Shown piece after piece: positions 1 through 11,062 of a stretch of 64,000 nucleotides of DNA (position 1 is its first letter; every line of letters begins with the position of its first letter). The position numbers were made by a program, and so were the translations under genes. The notes under the pieces were generated by a model that saw nothing but the letters and a program-made list of their open reading frames with translations, searched no databases and was not told where the DNA came from. This stretch comes from Panulirus ornatus (Eukaryota; Arthropoda; Malacostraca; Decapoda; Palinuridae). The stretch spans positions 26,966,403 to 27,030,402 of the forward strand of contig NC_092238.1 of the NCBI RefSeq assembly GCF_036320965.1. Direction: 5' to 3'.

Positions 1-56
<56 letters not shown>
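1..56. repeat. (AT)n microsatellite, window edge
   Basis: Pure AT dinucleotide tract running off the left edge of the window, so its full length is unknown. Confidence 0.98.
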
Positions 57-60
<4 letters not shown>

Positions 61-1549
61 AAGGATCACAATTTTGCGCGTGATCAAGATATTCCTATGA
101 GTCCACGGAGAAAATGAAACACGAAAAGTTCCCAAGTGCACTTTCGTGTAATAATCACATCATCAGGGGAGACACAAGATAGAAATATAACAATCAGTTG
201 ATATACATCGAAGAGACGAAGCTATGCTGTAAGGTGTAGTGCGATCGAATGTATGTCGTCAGGACTGTGCTTAAATCACGGATTCTTGGATGGGACTCTC
301 CAGTCTTCAGAATCTTTCCGAGGGACGTATACATTCCTCTTACGACCTGTGAGTTGGTGGCAGTCTGCGGCAGAAACACACCTCCACGGCCGTCGTCTCC
401 TGGCGTCTCGCTTGCCGTCGCCTCCTCCTCCCCCTTACCAGTTAAGAGTCGTCGGTGTGTCGACAGATTGCAGCGGATCTTGGCAAAGGGTGTCACTCCT
501 CCCCCGTCCCACAGGTGGAGGATAAACAACGAGCCAGACTCGACGGTGAGAGATTGGGGTTGTCGCCGCGTCTGTCAGCAGGAGGCAGCACCGTGCAGGA
601 ACAATGGAAGGGGGGGAAAACGTTTATATTTCCCCTCAGGCAAATCATTCTTGTGTCGGCCTGTTGCTGTCCTCGCCATTCAGTCCTTCCACGTCTCTAA
701 ATATGCGGCTTTTGATATGTTTATCTTCTTATAAGGCTATGCTGTCGATCTACTTTTTTTTTTTTTTGGCTCTTGCTTTGAAGTGCGAAAGACTAGACTT
801 CTTATTGAATTCTAAGGTTACGACTCTCCGAAAACTGTATAATAGAACCATCATCACATTAAGGGTCTTCATATAGATTTTTTTATTTCCAAGAAGTGAC
901 GCGTTATGTCTCCAGATGGAGTTGGCCTTGGGATAAAATACTTCATCTCCCAACGATGCTGTTGTAGATAATTCCTTGTAGTATTTTTAATACTTAGTCA
1001 TATGCTACACTCTCAGGGAGTTCCGCCTGTAGAGCTGGTTAGAGAATAGCATATCGCAGCAACGGTGACGACATAGTAGTCAGAGTTGAGCAGTTATTTA
1101 CTTCAGACAGTCTTCATAGCCTCATTTGCCGGTAGCATAACCACGCAGGAGGGACCAATGTAGAAGATTTTGATCAACCTACCAGTTTGGCTTGGATAGT
1201 AGTCAGAACAACACGGCCAGTCGCCCAGGTCTTATTCCAGGTCCGATGATATGAATCTTATCCAAACATCTGGAAGTTTTCATATCAGTCCCCGAAAAAA
1301 TTCAGGTCCTCGGAAAAAATTTCTCCTCCTCAGACGCTAAAGGACAGAGTGGCTAATTTACATATCGGCTGGTTTACGAATTGGTCGTTAGGAATTCATA
1401 ATCCCGTGGTTCTGTTCTCGTCCTGATCCCTACATCATCTGATTATTTCTTTTTATGTTTGAAGTTCATCATATGTAGACAAAGCGTACATATGTGAATT
1501 CAGTGTATGCGAAGCCGAAAAGCCAATCTGCCAATATCTTTATCGTGGA

Positions 1550-1552
<3 letters not shown>
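57..1552. other. Anonymous DNA, no gene recognised
   Basis: Overlapping ORFs of 80-160 codons at 194-734 lie on both strands in several frames. None has a recognisable domain and their composition is low in complexity. A T15 run lies near 751-766. I see no RNA gene or mobile element. Confidence 0.6.

Positions 1553-1620
<68 letters not shown>
1553..1620. repeat. (GA)n microsatellite
   Basis: Uninterrupted GA tract of about 34 units. It generates spurious ERERER / SLSLSL reading frames. Confidence 0.98.
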
Positions 1621-1624
<4 letters not shown>

Positions 1625-2816
1625 AAAGACTCCTCCCGTCCAGTTAGGTTACAACGGCCGGGCACAATCAGTATTCCAGACACGTTCCAGCACCATCTCC
1701 AGCTAACGATGGTTGACCTAGAATTGTAGTGTTTGATGAACCGCGTCACAATATAGATAGGTTTTAGTATTGTGATGAATGCTTGAATTTTTCACCTGTC
1801 ATCACTGAAGATCCCGAAGGTAATACTTTAAGCCGAACGGACACAGAAGAGCGCTAGAGCTAGGTTGCAGAGAAGGAGACTGGAAATCCAGTTTTGGTTG
1901 AGGCGCTGCGCTGAAAACGCACCAGAAAACCAACCAAACAAATTTGGAGCGGAAATGAAATAAAGTCGATGTTGTAAATCTCTAGACAACTTATGATTAC
2001 CTTTTCTTCATTTCGTTTGAGTTTTGAATATGTATATATTTTTCCTCGTGCTTTGTGCGTGGTCGAGCGAGGGTGAAAACCCTATGAAAAATGTCTAGAA
2101 TTTTATTTTAAATGGTGGGTATAGTTTCTGTCCGATGTATGTGTATCAGAGCGGACAAACAACGCCAAGAAATAGCCATCCAGTAACCCCTTCAATAAAG
2201 GATTATTACATACAGACTACAGCAAGAAACAGCCATCCAGTAACCCCTTCAATAAAGGAATAATACGTTGTGTACATCCTTTATTTTAGGTTTCCCTAAA
2301 AGTTTTTAATATCAAATATATACGTCGTATAGGTCAGAAGTGTGTTGGGTGATTAGAGTTAAGACAGGAAAGATAATTAAAGCATGTACCTTCAGTCTCA
2401 GTATTTTGTTGCGGGTATTTTCTCGGCCGAATTCGTTTCTGATTCTTATTTCGGGTTTTGGGTTGGAGGGTATAAACAACTGAGACACCATAAGTGCGCT
2501 GTCGTCGAGACTCTGCAGTACAGACAGCCTCATGGTGTGTGGTGGTCGAGGTGCTCTGGTGTGAGGACCTGGGATCTGTTGAGAGGTGGTATGAGACGGG
2601 GGGGGTCTTTCGAGAGGGATTGTAACGGAACACGCAAGACACGTCCTTATTTTTCCTCCTTTCTTTCCCTGGAGGGGGCGGCGCGCCTGAGCAACGAGAA
2701 CACCACTGTCTTTGTTCATTGTATTTTTTCCTTTTTTTTTTTTTTTTCTCCGAGGCAGATCAGCAACATTGGATGCCATTGTTGTCCCCTTAAGAAAAAA
2801 GAGAGAGCTCTCTGTC
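1621..2816. other. Anonymous DNA with one short tandem duplication
   Basis: No gene recognised. The only structure is the 58-bp-period duplication at 2165-2259. The ORFs around 2312-2980 read into poly-T and CT tracts and look accidental. Confidence 0.55.
2165..2259. repeat. 58-bp-period tandem duplication
   Basis: A 37-bp segment with the motif CCATCCAGTAACCCC followed by TTCAATAAAGGA occurs at 2165 and again at 2223, with one substitution. Each copy holds an AATAAA hexamer, so a duplicated poly(A) signal is possible, but no transcript is evident upstream. Confidence 0.85.
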
Positions 2817-2818
2817 TC

Positions 2819-2862
<44 letters not shown>
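2817..2862. repeat. (CT)n microsatellite
   Basis: CT tract with one early interruption, preceded by a short GA stretch. Confidence 0.95.
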
Positions 2863-2865
<3 letters not shown>

Positions 2866-3886
2866 CTTTGGCTATAGTTTTGTGAGGCTTTCATACTCTG
2901 ATTCTAATCTTGGTTTTAGATACTACGAAAGGAGGAAATGCCGTGGACCGTATGGGCTTAGTGGCAGATGTGAAGTATAGCCATTGTGATCCAGACAATT
3001 CAGTCGACGTTCTTTCTCAGGGGGTTTCTTAAGTTATGCCAAACACGATGCTAAGCCACTTTCCACTCTGGTCCTTTCCGACAAGTTAACGAGATTGTTG
3101 TGGTAACTGAAATCCTCTAACACTTAGTCAGGTATAAGTGCAATGGAATTACTAATCTCGTATGAAAAGACCAGAGCGATGCTCTTAAAGAAAATATAAG
3201 TGGTCGGTCAATGCGTAGAAAGATGATACAACTCCACCGTAAAGCGAGACAGTCCGACCCCAACGTACTGTTAAGACTATCCGACCCCATCGTACAGTGA
3301 GGCCATCCGATCCTGTCTTCTCAGATGTCATGTCCAACTTTAGCATCCAGCGAACTGGGCACACACTGCGAGGATGTTCTCAAATTTAAGCAGACTAACG
3401 AGTAGATAAGATGCCATCTGTTAAGGTCTCTGTATTCATAACACTTACCGCATGCGCTGTAGAAAACCATCTAACTCCACTAATGTCTTCTGCAAAGTCA
3501 AAACACACCTAGAGATACTCTGACTGCCTTGCCTTACTTACACCATAGAGAATAAAGGAATGCTCGAGTGGAGGATGACATGGGACGCACCGAATGCCGG
3601 GGTTTCATCGTGTATTACGAGGTCGAAGCTTCTCCGGTGACGGACGGGGAGGAGAGTCGTGAGACCCCTGTCCTGCGGGACCTCCCCGCCGTCACAAGGA
3701 AGGTCAGGTTCTTAGGATTTATGGACTGAAGGATGTCGAACGTCGGAAAGGATCATTAATCATGCGCGCATGCGTCTGTGTACCCCATCCTTCACACATC
3801 GTGGACATTTTCAAAGCGAAGTGTGGGAGTTGAGTTCGCTGGTGAGATTAGCTTACCTCTCACGGTCAGGTCTTCTCTATGGGTTA

Positions 3887-3892
<6 letters not shown>
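2863..3892. other. Anonymous DNA containing a long GC-rich hairpin
   Basis: No coding region recognised. Around 3250-3320 a CCGACCCC/CCGATCC motif recurs about every 35 bp, a weak degenerate repeat. The main structure is the inverted repeat at 3637-3695. Confidence 0.55.
3637..3695. repeat. GC-rich inverted repeat (hairpin), 15 bp stem
   Basis: Left arm 3637-3652 (GTGACGGACGGGGAGG) is the reverse complement of right arm 3681-3695 (CCTCCCCGCCGTCAC) except for one unpaired A. The loop is 28 nt. A few more pairs form outside across a small internal loop (CTTCTCC against GGAAG). It is not part of a tandem repeat and no second copy was seen. It could be a small-RNA precursor, a cruciform or a foldback relic; the sequence does not decide. 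Confidence 0.85.

Positions 3893-3927
<35 letters not shown>
3893..3927. repeat. (TA)n microsatellite
   Basis: Pure TA tract. Confidence 0.97.
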
Positions 3928-3930
<3 letters not shown>

Positions 3931-4018
3931 GAAAGAGGGAGGGGGTGGGGATGTATGTTCATGTCTGTTTGTGATTACCATTCTCTAATAGTGTACTGTT
4001 CCTGAGTTATGGCGATAA

Positions 4019-4019
<1 letters not shown>

Positions 4020-4079
<60 letters not shown>
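4020..4079. repeat. (CA)n microsatellite
   Basis: CA tract of about 30 units with one early substitution. Confidence 0.97.
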
Positions 4080-4081
<2 letters not shown>

Positions 4082-5363
4082 TGTGAACCCAGAGCGACCC
4101 GGTGTGTCTCGATCCCTCGGGAGGCCAAACCTTAATAACCACAGTAACATCATCTGACGTTTACCCTCCATGCCAGAAAATTGCGTCATTAGTGCCGACG
4201 TCTCCCCTGCAGACTCCAGCCGGGTCAGAGGTCACAGAGGGAGGTCAGGGGAGGGAGTGATTTTTGATCCTGTGTGTGCAGCACAGCGTTCACATAAGCT
4301 TTAATCTCCCTCCGTTTTTTACGGTGAGACAAAAAAACTCCCCCTTGTGCCAAAGGGCCAAGAACTCCCCTTAACTAACTCCCAGGCGGCTTTCGTATCG
4401 AAATTTGATATTAGTTAACCGGTGGTTCTTCCGAGAAGCCGAAAAACGATGCAAGTAAATAGTTCTAAAACATGTACAAGCGAACGAATTCAGAACGCTA
4501 AGGGTGATCAGCAGTCCTCATACTCGTTTATTACTCGTTTTAGCTTAGAATTGAGATTAAACTTCCCCCCCTCCCTCACCACCGCTCTTGTAAAGTATCA
4601 TTTCCGGATTCGTACACTCTTTGGAACGTAATTTTTAATCTGTTTTCATTTTTTACGGTTCGTGAAACCCGGGATCGAAACCGAGCTAATGAAGTGTCAT
4701 GTTTTCCGAGAACGGTTTTGATTAATGAGGTGATGTTTACCTGTTATAAAAAATGCAGGCGGCGTGCCTTTAGTATTTCAGGAGGCTCTGTGCTGGGAAG
4801 CTTAGAGCAAGGCATAATTGATAGATTTTTATTTTTGATGCTCCTTTTCCAACAAACTCTGAACAGACTTTTACATCAAGGCTCTGATACTTTTCATCTG
4901 CATGTTGAGTTTATCAGACGAACAGCACGCATTGGAAGAGTGATAGAGTCTTAAAAGGACTTAATGAAGGATATTTTGTCATGTTTTCTAATCCTTAAGG
5001 AAAGTACACGAACCTTGTGATTAATTATTCCCTGTACTTTGAACCAGTTCCAAACTTGATTAATTTTCTTTTTGAACTCAATGAGACAATGGTACTATAC
5101 ATCCATTCGGTCGATAGAATGGTTCTTTTGATGATAAAAACGAGCTCAACTTGGATTCCTTAAGGGATGACAGTTCTTTTTTCTTAACAAGCTGAGTGAC
5201 TGGCGTTGTTGTGCCCGAATGACTGTACATACTGTGCGTGCGTGTGTGTCCCTGTGAGACCTGCGCGCGCTGCTGAGTTCGGAGTTCCGACCGAGCGAGC
5301 GACTTCGATCACCCACTTGGTGCGGTCGCTTGTAGTCTCGATATAGCCACCAAAACTCACGAA

Positions 5364-5365
<2 letters not shown>
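4080..5365. other. Anonymous DNA, no gene recognised
   Basis: Two ORFs (4422-4631 and 4694-4954, plus strand) lack simple repeats, but I recognise no domain in them and see no splice context. The rest is AT-rich non-coding sequence. Confidence 0.5.
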
Positions 5366-5405
<40 letters not shown>

Positions 5406-5411
5406 AGAGAG

Positions 5412-5480
<69 letters not shown>
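5366..5480. repeat. (GA)n microsatellite with two interruptions
   Basis: GA tract of about 115 bp broken by AATGAGAGAGAGAATGA near 5399-5416. The same interruption occurs twice, which suggests internal duplication during tract growth. Confidence 0.97.
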
Positions 5481-5483
<3 letters not shown>

Positions 5484-6383
5484 GGTCGTTTCAGAAGGGC
5501 AAAATACGTCCATGGTATTACCCGGATCACCTTACAGTCTGTCTACATGAGTGGTGTTGGGACGGTAGTATCCATCGGGGTGGAGGCACCGTGGATAGAA
5601 GCGTCATCGTCTGCTAAGATTAGACAGTATACCTCTATTTTATGAAGACCCGGTTTCTGTCCAGGTATGTGCCTGTATTTATACATTTCATACGATGGAG
5701 GCTCCAGTCACGGACAGTAGCCCACATCAAGGCCGGGCCATAATGGAAATATTGAAAGAATTATGGAAGGGAAATGGAAGAGACAGGGATAAGTATTTAC
5801 GAATTTTGAAGGAAGTGCGTAACTTGTCATTGGAAATGCGTGTAGGTCATAGTTATTGGGAAAGGCATGGGAAGGTTATATGATTATATACTCGTATATA
5901 TTCGTGTGTCTTATCGTCTGTATAATCCCCCCCCAAGGTTTTTCTGTCACAGTAGCCGATTCAGATTAGAGTTTAATCCTTTTTTTTTCTACTTTTCTTT
6001 CCATTTTTGTTTTGCAGTTTATCGTATCGATGTTTGACGAATTCATATAAGGAAAGAGCAATTAGCATTCTGTGAAAGTAGTATAGGGTTAGATAATGCT
6101 TTCTCTTCCTTTAACATTCTTAGTCAAATATATTTCATGGTATCCTTCAGACGCGATGACCCCAAAAGAGATCATATACTGATATCAACCGGAGGGAAAA
6201 GTTGTGAAATGCCTTGAGTTTGACTGAGTTACTGCTGTCATAACTTTTTGATTCACTCAGCTCGTCTGATTCTGCAACCCTAGAGACTACAGAATTAAAA
6301 CTTTAATAAAAAGATATGAAAGTAAACCTGGTGGTAGGAAGGAGGGATATATTATTTTCCTTTTTCTTCTGTCTTTGTGTATG

Positions 6384-6388
<5 letters not shown>
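5481..6388. other. Anonymous DNA, no gene recognised
   Basis: A 62-codon plus-strand ORF at 5695-5883 has ordinary amino-acid composition (rich in E, K, R and L) but no recognised family. It could be an exon or chance. The rest is AT-rich with a T9 run. Confidence 0.45.

Positions 6389-6440
<52 letters not shown>
6389..6440. repeat. (TA)n microsatellite at retroelement tail 5' edge
   Basis: TA tract directly abutting the RTE-like 3'-tail fragment that begins at 6441. Confidence 0.97.
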
Positions 6441-6443
<3 letters not shown>

Positions 6444-6672
6444 GATGGGAATGAATAAAGGCAGACAGTGTGAATTGTGTGCATGGGTATATATGTATGT
6501 GTCTGTGTGTGTATATATATGTGTACATTGAGATGTATAGGTATGTATATTTGCGTGTGTGGACGTGTATGTATATACATGTGTATGGGGGTGGGTTGGG
6601 CCATTTCTTTCGTCTATTTCCTTGCGCTTCCTCGCAAACGCAGGAGACAGCGACAAAGCAAAATAAAAAAAA
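6441..6672 (+). mobile_element. RTE-like retroelement 3' tail, subfamily A (copy A1)
   Basis: Non-coding 3' tail shared with the RT-bearing copy at 9456-10588 and with 33241-33430. The shared part runs from TATTTGCGTGTGTGG through ATGTATATACATG, GGGTTGGGCCATTTC and the core CCTCGCAAACGC to an A-rich end (CAAAATAAAAAAAA). The first ~100 bp is shared with the 33-kb copy but not with the 9.5-kb copy. This is therefore either a second 3'UTR type or a SINE that acquired the LINE tail. TA tracts flank both sides. Confidence 0.75.
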
Positions 6673-6677
6673 ATAAA

Positions 6678-6679
<2 letters not shown>

Positions 6680-6733
<54 letters not shown>

Positions 6734-6751
6734 TAGATAGATAGATAGATA
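6680..6751. repeat. (TA)n then (GATA)n compound microsatellite
   Basis: About 50 bp of TA followed by about five GATA units, directly after the A-rich end of copy A1. It probably grew from the element's 3' terminus. Confidence 0.95.
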
Positions 6752-8673
6752 TTACTCTTCCTGATGGGGTTAAGCTCTGTGTAGTGTGATCACTGGTTCA
6801 CCAGTAGTAGAGAGAGACCCTAACCTCGTGCTTTAATCCTCTCGTCTCTACTCCCATTTCCCGTGCCGCTGTATGTCTTTGAGGCGCTACTCCTCTGTCT
6901 ACGAAAGAGTTTCAAAAGAGGAATCTTATTTGCTCAGGAAGTGAGACAAATGAAAGGGGGTTAAACACTTGAAGCTCCAATTAGATCTTTCTTTATCTAG
7001 GTCCTTCATATCTCTAAATCACAAACTGTTTTTTACGCGAATGTTTCCTATTTTTTTCCCCAGCCGAGTTCTTATGAAGACATCACCTGCTACAGTGGTG
7101 TGCGAACTCTGCCGGATTCCTATACGCCTCTTTCTCCTCACATTATGAAATCACTAGATGATTATGGGCGAAAACCCCAGCTTGTACCCCCCTCTTTCTC
7201 TTTACCTCCGCCTTCTAGGCTTGTTAGGAAGGCTCAGGAGATCCGTAATTGCGCTGCATTGCACAGACGTTCAAATCGGGAAGCGTGAACAGAGGACAGC
7301 GCGTTTCTCCCCCTGACATACCACTACCCATTCTTTACCTACGTCACGAATTACCTACATACATGACGTCAAAACTACGAGTGGCCTCTTCTACCCATGT
7401 CCTCACTCGCCTACCAGTGACTTCTACAACTAGTGACTTCCTGCTACCGATACCTTCACTGCTACCAGTGACTTAGGTGCTCCACTGCGTGAAATCCCAC
7501 CACACACACACACACACACACACACGCGCATGCACGCACGCACGCACATGTAAGCCCTTGTTACCGGGTCCCGCTGGAAATTGGCGATAAAGCCAGAGGT
7601 CCAAGCTGGTTGCCTGGAGACCGTCTCCGTAACTGGGTGGACATCCATCTAATTGGGAGGGAGTATATATGAGGAGGGTGACTCGCATTGTCGCCCAGGG
7701 TTTAAGTGCAGGAAGCCGCTGCTCTTCCTAAGAGGTGTGTTGTGTGTAAGTGATTTTCCAGTCGAGTCAGACTCGCCGGAGTTCGTCTGCTGATGATGGC
7801 CCAAAGGAAAAAAATATCATGCAAGAAATGTTGGAAGTAACGCGACCTGAGGAATGCTGCAGTGAAACTTGGAGTTGTGGCCAAGCGGATTGCTGTTGAG
7901 ACTCAGTCTTTGGAAATATAAAAGTCTGGATGGTAGGAGAGGGATGAGACACCATCTGTGTGTTACTAAGCGTCATGTGATGTGGATAGTCATCATGGTT
8001 AATGTTATCTTCGCGTATGTGAACGGTGAGCTGTTTCGAGTGGTTATGTCTGACCTCACTTCTGAAGTTACGTAGACTGTTAGGGACAAAGTGATTTGGT
8101 AACACTTTCTTTAACTTATGACGACTGGTTTAATCACGGGGAATAATATGAACCTTATCACATAGTTTTCCAATCTATGCAAAAAAGAGTTAACCACAGG
8201 TATATGTATATACACCTAACTACCTTTCTTATCCAGGAGGACCTAAATTTTTTTTGTTCATACTACGTTAGTTCTCTGTCCGCAATCCCCCGTCTGGTGA
8301 AAGAGTTAGGCACTCGTCCACTCAGTTGTCACTGAGGTTATGCAGAGCTCGATGTGTCAGATCGTATGAATGTTCGTGACGCAAGTGATTCCCATTCCTG
8401 TTGATTCCTGGAGAGTGGATCTAGGCAGCATGACCATAGAGGCACCAATGTTCAGGGTTAAAAAAAAAAGATGAGGGATAGAGGCGACTGTTCTAGAATC
8501 CAGTGTGGCCATAAATTTTAGTGACACAAAAAATCATTATGTGGTCGTAGTCTGATATGTTTTATGCGTTACAAAAATATAGATATAAAATTACCATTAG
8601 AAAAACTTTTATTACACGCAGACCTGTAAATCAGACCTGTATATCATATTGGAAGATCATATAGCATAAAAAG

Positions 8674-8675
<2 letters not shown>
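6752..8675. other. Anonymous DNA with a short (CA)n
   Basis: A CA tract at 7500-7524 runs into CGCA-type repeats up to about 7548. Around 7380-7470 a CCAGTGACTTC-like motif recurs four times at short spacing, a weak minisatellite. No domain is recognised in ORFs at 7100-8105. Confidence 0.5.

Positions 8676-8714
<39 letters not shown>
8676..8714. repeat. (AT)n microsatellite
   Basis: AT tract immediately upstream of a tRNA-like sequence. Confidence 0.96.
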
Positions 8715-8718
<4 letters not shown>

Positions 8719-8790
8719 CAATAGCGAGTCGCCCACTTAATCGTTAGGGAAGGGGATTGTCTCTCGTGGGTTCAGATCCCACTCTGGGAT
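8715..8790 (+). other. tRNA(Ser/Leu)-like relic or SINE head
   Basis: GTGGG-TTCAGAT-CCCAC at 8768-8784 forms a perfect 5-bp, 7-nt-loop T-arm and contains a near-consensus pol III B box (GGTTCAGATCC). A weak A-box-like TAGCGAGTCG lies about 45 bp upstream. A stem-like GGGATTGTCTC before the T-arm resembles a class II variable arm. I cannot close an acceptor stem, so a working tRNA is unlikely. A decayed tRNA or tRNA-derived SINE promoter is the better reading. Confidence 0.3.
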
Positions 8791-9026
8791 GTGATGTATT
8801 CTTTTTTACCTTTTGTTTTACAGCATCGCGCTTAAAATATTTTTGTAACGCGAAATGACATTTTACGGTTTTCATTTTTGTCTACGTCATTGTTCATGGT
8901 CGTGTAAGTCTGCGTCTCTCGCTGTGGCGGTAGTAATGCATGACGTAGACGGCTGACACGTCACGAGAAATGTACATGTATTGCAGCTTCTTATGAGACG
9001 GAAGTAATGCGTGGAAGGGTGGGATA

Positions 9027-9035
<9 letters not shown>

Positions 9036-9088
<53 letters not shown>
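9036..9088. repeat. (CA)n microsatellite
   Basis: Pure CA tract of about 26 units. Confidence 0.97.
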
Positions 9089-9090
<2 letters not shown>

Positions 9091-9426
9091 TATTCTCTCT
9101 AATCACTCAATATCCCGCATCAAGATTCTCGTTAAACATCATATTCCTCCCCTTCTGCCGACTCGCACAACTCGTCTCCCTCCCCCACATATTCTTGGGC
9201 AAACCTGCCGTTTATGTTGGACCGTTAGCACACCGATGTGTACCACCCAGTCTCGCGTGAAGGCAGTCTTCCCTCCCCATTATTACGCGGTGGAGTGGTT
9301 TAAGGGTCGCATCTGGTGCCGCCCTTATCAAAAGTTATTGGTGCTTCTCTGTCACAAGACCCACTTCTGTATTCCCTCTGATGATATTTGGTGAAGACTT
9401 TTACCTGCTGGCCAGCTGATGGGAAT
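9089..9426. other. Anonymous DNA, no gene recognised
   Basis: Mostly pyrimidine-rich sequence before the (TA)n at the retroelement 3' end. Nothing identifiable. Confidence 0.5.
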
Positions 9427-9427
9427 G

Positions 9428-9454
<27 letters not shown>
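9427..9454. repeat. (TA)n at 3' end of RTE-like copy
   Basis: TA tract directly after the 3' end of the minus-strand retroelement, merging into TATTTATATTATA. Confidence 0.95.
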
Positions 9455-9455
<1 letters not shown>

Positions 9456-9460
<5 letters not shown>

Positions 9461-10586
9461 TATACTTTGTCGCTGTCTCCCGCGTTTGCGAGGTAGCGCA
9501 AGGAAACAGACGAAAGAAATGGCCCAACCCCCCCCCCCCCCCATACACATGTATATACATACATCCACACACGCAAATATACATACCTACACAGCTTTCC
9601 ATGGTTTACCCCAGACGCTTCACATGCCTTGATTCAATCCACTGACAGCACGTCAACCCCGGTATACCACATCGCTCCAATTCACTCTATTCCTTGCCCT
9701 CCTTTCACCCTCCTGCATGTTCAGGCCCCGATCACACAAAATCTTTTTCACTCCATCTTTCCACCTACAATTTGGTCTCCCTCTTCTCCTTGTTCCCTCC
9801 ACCTCCGACACATATATCCTCTTGGTCAATCTTTCCTCACTCATCCTCTCCATATGCCCAAACCACTTCAAAACACCCTCTTCTGCTCTCTCAACCACGC
9901 TCTTTTTATTTCCACACATCTCTCTTACCCTTACGTTACTCACTCGATCAAACCACCTCACACCACACATTGTCCTCAAACATCTCATTTCCAGCACATC
10001 CATCCTCCTGCGCACAACTCTATCCATAGCCCACGCCTCGCAACCATACTACATTGTTGGAACCACTATTCCTTCAAACATACCCATTTTTGCTTTCCGA
10101 GATAATGTTCTCGACTTCCACACATTCTTCAAGGCCCCCAGGATTTTCGCCCCCTCCCCCACCCTATGATCCACTTCCGCGTCCATGGTTCCATCCGCTG
10201 CCAGATCCACTCCCAGATATCTAAAACACTTCACTTCCTCCAGTTTTTCTCCATTCAAACTCACCTCCCAATTGACTTGACCCTCAACCCTACTGTACCT
10301 AATAACCTTGCTCTTATTCACATTTACTCTTAACTTTCTTCTTCCACACACTTTTCCAAACTCAGTCACCAGCTTCTGCAGTTTCTCACATGAATCAGCC
10401 ACCAGCGCTGTATCATCAGCGAACAACAACTGACTCACTTCCCAAGCTGTCTCATCCCCAACAGACTTCATACTTGCCCCTCTTTCCAAAACTCTTGCAT
10501 TTACCTCCCTAACAACCCCATCCATAAACAACCATGGAGACATCACACACCCCTGCCGCAAACCTACATTTACTGAGAACCAATCA

Positions 10587-10588
<2 letters not shown>
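9456..10588 (-). mobile_element. 5'-truncated RTE-like non-LTR retrotransposon (copy A2)
   Basis: Reading on the minus strand: the C-terminal half of a reverse transcriptase (10588 down to 9653), then a ~195-bp 3'UTR. The UTR carries the subfamily A tail, including GGGTTGGGCCATTTC, a C/G-homopolymer insertion near 9531-9542 and the core CGCTACCTCGCAAACG. It ends in (TA)n. The 5' end is cut at a 70-bp (TA)n tract, so the endonuclease and N-terminal RT palm are absent. A short 3'UTR ending in simple repeats is typical of RTE-clade elements; the clade is inferred, not proven. Confidence 0.88.
9653..10588 (-). pseudogene. Reverse transcriptase pseudogene (C-terminal part)
   Basis: The open frame begins just inside the TA tract with SDWFSVNVGLRQGC, continues with SPWLFMDGVVREV, the catalytic LLFADDTALVAD motif (minus strand near 10420) and the KVIRYSRVEG / FRYLGVDLAADG thumb region, and ends in the WFGHMERM and RRRGRPNCRW signatures before a TGA at 9653. 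It would form cDNA from its own RNA by target-primed reverse transcription. A single in-frame TAG at 10049-10051 interrupts an otherwise intact frame just before YGCEAW, where the family normally has Leu. PWLFMDG lacks about three residues usually found between LF and MDG. One stop and almost no frameshifts suggest recent death. Confidence 0.88.

Positions 10589-10658
<70 letters not shown>
10589..10658. repeat. (TA)n at 5' truncation of RTE-like copy
   Basis: Seventy-bp TA tract directly joined to the truncated RT frame. Confidence 0.98.
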
Positions 10659-10661
<3 letters not shown>

Positions 10662-10848
10662 GAATATTTTCGACATTGGGGTGTGGTGAAACTATATTGA
10701 CTAATATTTTTTCCGTGAATATCATTTTTCAAAAGATTTTCTTACTTTTTTTTTCCTATTCATAATTTCGTATGTTGTGTCGAGGCTTAGGTCACACAGG
10801 GTCAGCGGACGACCACAGTGTGGCGCTCTGTTAACAGGAGCAAATAGA

Positions 10849-10852
<4 letters not shown>

Positions 10853-10897
<45 letters not shown>
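10853..10897. repeat. (GT)n microsatellite
   Basis: Pure GT tract. Flanking DNA 10659-10852 and 10898-10995 shows nothing recognisable. Confidence 0.97.
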
Positions 10898-10898
<1 letters not shown>

Positions 10899-10992
10899 CA
10901 TGACAGTAACAACCCATGCACTAAGACCAGGTGACAACCACGGCGAAACGCGAGGGCACTGTTGAACTGCGTGTTGCGCCACGTGATAGGAT

Positions 10993-10995
<3 letters not shown>

Positions 10996-11060
<65 letters not shown>
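10996..11060. repeat. (GA)n microsatellite
   Basis: Pure GA tract. Confidence 0.97.

Positions 11061-11062
<2 letters not shown>

Noticed and set aside
1..56. Telomeric or centromeric repeat at the window edge
   Set aside because: The tract is plain AT dinucleotide. No TTAGG-type telomere repeat or long satellite unit occurs.
1494..1749. Arg/Glu and Ser/Leu repeat proteins from GA tracts
   Set aside because: Pure translation of (GA)n. The same applies to all RE, SL, HT, VC and YI frames in the window.
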